Below are positions 13,595-15,437 of a stretch of DNA of 15,437 bases, one piece after another. Made by a program: the position numbers and the translations under genes. This stretch comes from Planctomicrobium piriforme (lineage in GTDB: Bacteria; Planctomycetota; Planctomycetia; Pirellulales; PNKZ01). The stretch is from NCBI GenBank assembly GCA_945877965.1, contig CAMCTH010000031.1:1-15437 (forward strand), in the 5' to 3' direction. Numbering within the stretch: position 1 is the first letter of the stretch; every line of letters begins with the position of its first letter. The notes beneath the pieces were generated by a model. It searched no databases. It was not told the DNA's origin and saw only the letters and a program-made list of their open reading frames with translations.

Positions 13595-15437
13595 TAAATA
13601 AACTTCCGGCGTTCGAGCAAGGCGACGATTTCGTCGACGCACTGGGCGACCGTGAGTTTATCGGTTTCGAGGGTCAGGTCGGCCGACGTCGGGACGTCGT
13701 ACGGGGCCGTCACGCCGGGGAACTCGCCGATCTCGCCACTGTCGGCCTTGGCATACATGCCGGCCGCATCGCGACTGCGGAGCACCGCGGCCGGAGCCGT
13801 CAGGAAGACTTCGAGGTAGCGATCCCGGCCGACGACGTCGCGCGCCTTTTGGCGGATCGCCTCTTCCGGAGCGACGAAGGCGCACACGCAAATGAGGCCC
13901 GCATCGTTGACGATCTTAGCGACCTCGATCGAGCGGCGGAGATTCTCGGAACGTTCCCATGCGGAGAAGCCGAGACCTTTGCTGATGCCGTGGCGCATCG
14001 TGCCACCGTCGAGGACGCAGGCCGCGCGGCCGGTTTCGAACAAGCGGCGCTCGACGGCGAAAGCGACGTCGCTCTTGCCCGAGCCGGTGAGGCCGGTGAT
14101 CAGCACCGTCGCCGCAGCGTGACCCGAGCGAGCTTTCCGCTCATCGGGCGTCACGCGACCGGCGATCGTTTTCTTGTTTTCTTCTGCATCGACGACGTCC
14201 CAGAGATCCGCGCCGAAGCCGCCGAGCGTGCTCTCGCGGTCGATGATCATCCCCGCCCCGACCGTGTTGTTGGTCAGGCGATCGATGAAGACGAACGCGC
14301 CGGTGTTGCGGTTCTTGCGATACGGGTCGAAGGCGATCGGCGTGCTGAGCGTGATCTTGCAGCGTCCGACTTCGTTCATCTTCAATTCGCCGGCCTCTTG
14401 GCGATGCAGCGAGTTGACGTCGACGCGATAGCGGAGCGTCGTGCAGGTGCCGCCGGTCACTTTCGTGGCGTGCTTGATAAGATATTGCTTGCCGGGGGTG
14501 AGCGATTGATCGTTCAACCAGACGACCATCGCTTCGAACGTCCGATCGACGCGCGGCAGGTTGTTCGGGTGAACGAACATGTCGCCGCGGCTGGCGTCGA
14601 TTTCGTCGGCGAGCGTGAGCGTCACGGATTGCGGGGCAAACGCTTCTTGCAGGTCGCCGTCGTACGTGACGATTCGCGTAATCTTGCTCTTGCGACCCGA
14701 CGGGAGCGAAACGACTTCGTCTCCCGCGCGGACGACGCCCGAAGCGATCGTGCCGCAGAAGCCGCGGAAATCGAGGTTCGGGCGATTGACGTACTGCACC
14801 GGCATCCGGAAGTCGATCAAGTTGCGATCGCCCGCAATGTGGACCGATTCCAAGTAGTGCATCAACGTGCCGCCGCGATACCACGGCATGTTCTTGCTCT
14901 CATCCACGACGTTGTCGCCGTTGAGCGCCGACATCGGAATGAAGTGCAGGTCGCTCATCTCCAACTTCGTGACGAAGTCGGTGTAGTCCTTCTTGATCTT
15001 CTCGTAGACCTCTTCGGAGTAGCCGACGAGGTCCATCTTGTTGATGGCGACGACGACGTGCTTGATCCCCAACAGCGAGACGATGAAGCTGTGGCGACGC
15101 GTCTGCTGCATGACGCCGTGGCGGGCGTCGATCAGGATGATCGCGAGGTTGCAGTTGCTGGCCCCGGTGGCCATGTTGCGGGTGTACTGCTCGTGTCCCG
15201 GGCAATCGGCGATGATGAACTTACGGCGGGCCGTCGAGAAGTAGCGGTACGCGACGTCGATCGTGATCCCTTGCTCGCGCTCGGCTTTCAAGCCGTCGAC
15301 GAGCAACGAGAGATCGACTTCGCCGCCGGCCGAGCCCTTCTTGGCGCTGTCGCGGGTGACGGCCGCCATTTGGTCTTCGTAGACCTGCTTGGAGTCGTGC
15401 AGCAGTCGCCCGATGAGCGTGCTCTTGCCGTCGTCGA
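13594..15437 (-). CDS. cysNC: Bifunctional sulfate adenylyltransferase subunit 1 (GTPase) / adenylylsulfate kinase-like fusion, N-terminus beyond window
   Basis: CysN works with CysD to make adenosine 5'-phosphosulfate (APS) from sulfate and ATP, driven by GTP hydrolysis; CysC phosphorylates APS to PAPS. The frame enters from the right edge, so the start is missing; the internal ATG at 15369 is not the true start because GTPase sequence continues upstream (DDGKSTLIGR at the edge). Residues counted from that ATG: GITID (34-38), DCPGHEQY (55-62), NKMD (110-113) and SALNG (147-151) complete the GTP-binding motifs. EF-Tu-like beta-barrels run to about 405. A kinase-like domain then has P-loop GLTGSGKS (426-433), LGFSAWERSENLRR (466-479) and GEIGEFPGV...PYDVP (545-560). 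The usual DGDN is DGGT (454-457) and the usual ISPFR is VAPEE (499-503), so APS-kinase activity is doubtful. cysD is expected beyond the right edge. Confidence 0.95.
   Translation of the reverse strand, partial: DDGKSTLIGRLLHDSKQVYEDQMAAVTRDSAKKGSAGGEVDLSLLVDGLKAEREQGITIDVAYRYFSTARRKFIIADCPGHEQYTRNMATGASNCNLAIILIDARHGVMQQTRRHSFIVSLLGIKHVVVAINKMDLVGYSEEVYEKIKKDYTDFVTKLEMSDLHFIPMSALNGDNVVDESKNMPWYRGGTLMHYLESVHIAGDRNLIDFRMPVQYVNRPNLDFRGFCGTIASGVVRAGDEVVSLPSGRKSKITRIVTYDGDLQEAFAPQSVTLTLADEIDASRGDMFVHPNNLPRVDRTFEAMVVWLNDQSLTPGKQYLIKHATKVTGGTCTTLRYRVDVNSLHRQEAGELKMNEVGRCKITLSTPIAFDPYRKNRNTGAFVFIDRLTNNTVGAGMIIDRESTLGGFGADLWDVVDAEENKKTIAGRVTPDERKARSGHAAATVLITGLTGSGKSDVAFAVERRLFETGRAACVLDGGTMRHGISKGLGFSAWERSENLRRSIEVAKIVNDAGLICVCAFVAPEEAIRQKARDVVGRDRYLEVFLTAPAAVLRSRDAAGMYAKADSGEIGEFPGVTAPYDVPTSADLTLETDKLTVAQCVDEIVALLERRKFI

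Overview
The window looks like chromosomal core-genome DNA of a high-GC planctomycete, probably of the Pirellula lineage. The basis is the gene mix: an N-terminal SEC-C/TPR protein, secreted right-handed beta-helix proteins, a secreted PHP-domain protein, a fused CysN-CysC enzyme and a divergent Nramp-type carrier. Strong Shine-Dalgarno sites are scarce and several intergenic spacers hold GC-rich inverted repeats. This placement is inference from gene content; no rRNA or other marker gene is present. I saw no tRNA, rRNA, CRISPR array, insertion sequence, phage gene or integrase.

Layout. From position 1 to about 10245 everything is on the minus strand. Read in the direction of transcription (right to left), the order is transaldolase, SEC-C/TPR protein, RibD (riboflavin synthesis), a PreA-like dihydropyrimidine/dihydroorotate dehydrogenase-family enzyme, an Nramp-like membrane carrier, a secreted beta-helix protein, a MarR regulator, and a second, larger secreted beta-helix protein that runs off the left edge. 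A 442-bp gene-free spacer (10246-10687) divides this block from a plus-strand pair: an NCS2/AzgA-type purine permease and a secreted PHP-domain metal-dependent hydrolase. The last gene is minus-strand and enters from the right edge: the bifunctional sulfate adenylyltransferase subunit/APS-kinase-like protein CysNC, convergent with the PHP gene across a large inverted repeat.

How the genes may work together. The MarR gene and the left-edge beta-helix gene are almost certainly co-transcribed: the gap is 10 bp and the ribosome-binding site of the second overlaps the stop codon of the first. A palindrome just upstream of marR could be its operator. A TATAAT-containing promoter candidate at the end of ribD could drive preA, the Nramp-like gene and the first beta-helix gene together. 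The rest is housekeeping: pentose phosphate pathway, flavin synthesis, purine uptake and sulfate activation. I found no complete undescribed system. The points most worth a second look are departures from family motifs: the APS-kinase domain of CysNC, the metal site of the Nramp-like carrier, the PreA-like active site and its missing ferredoxin domain. To these I add the two paralogous beta-helix genes flanking the MarR gene and two long inverted repeats.
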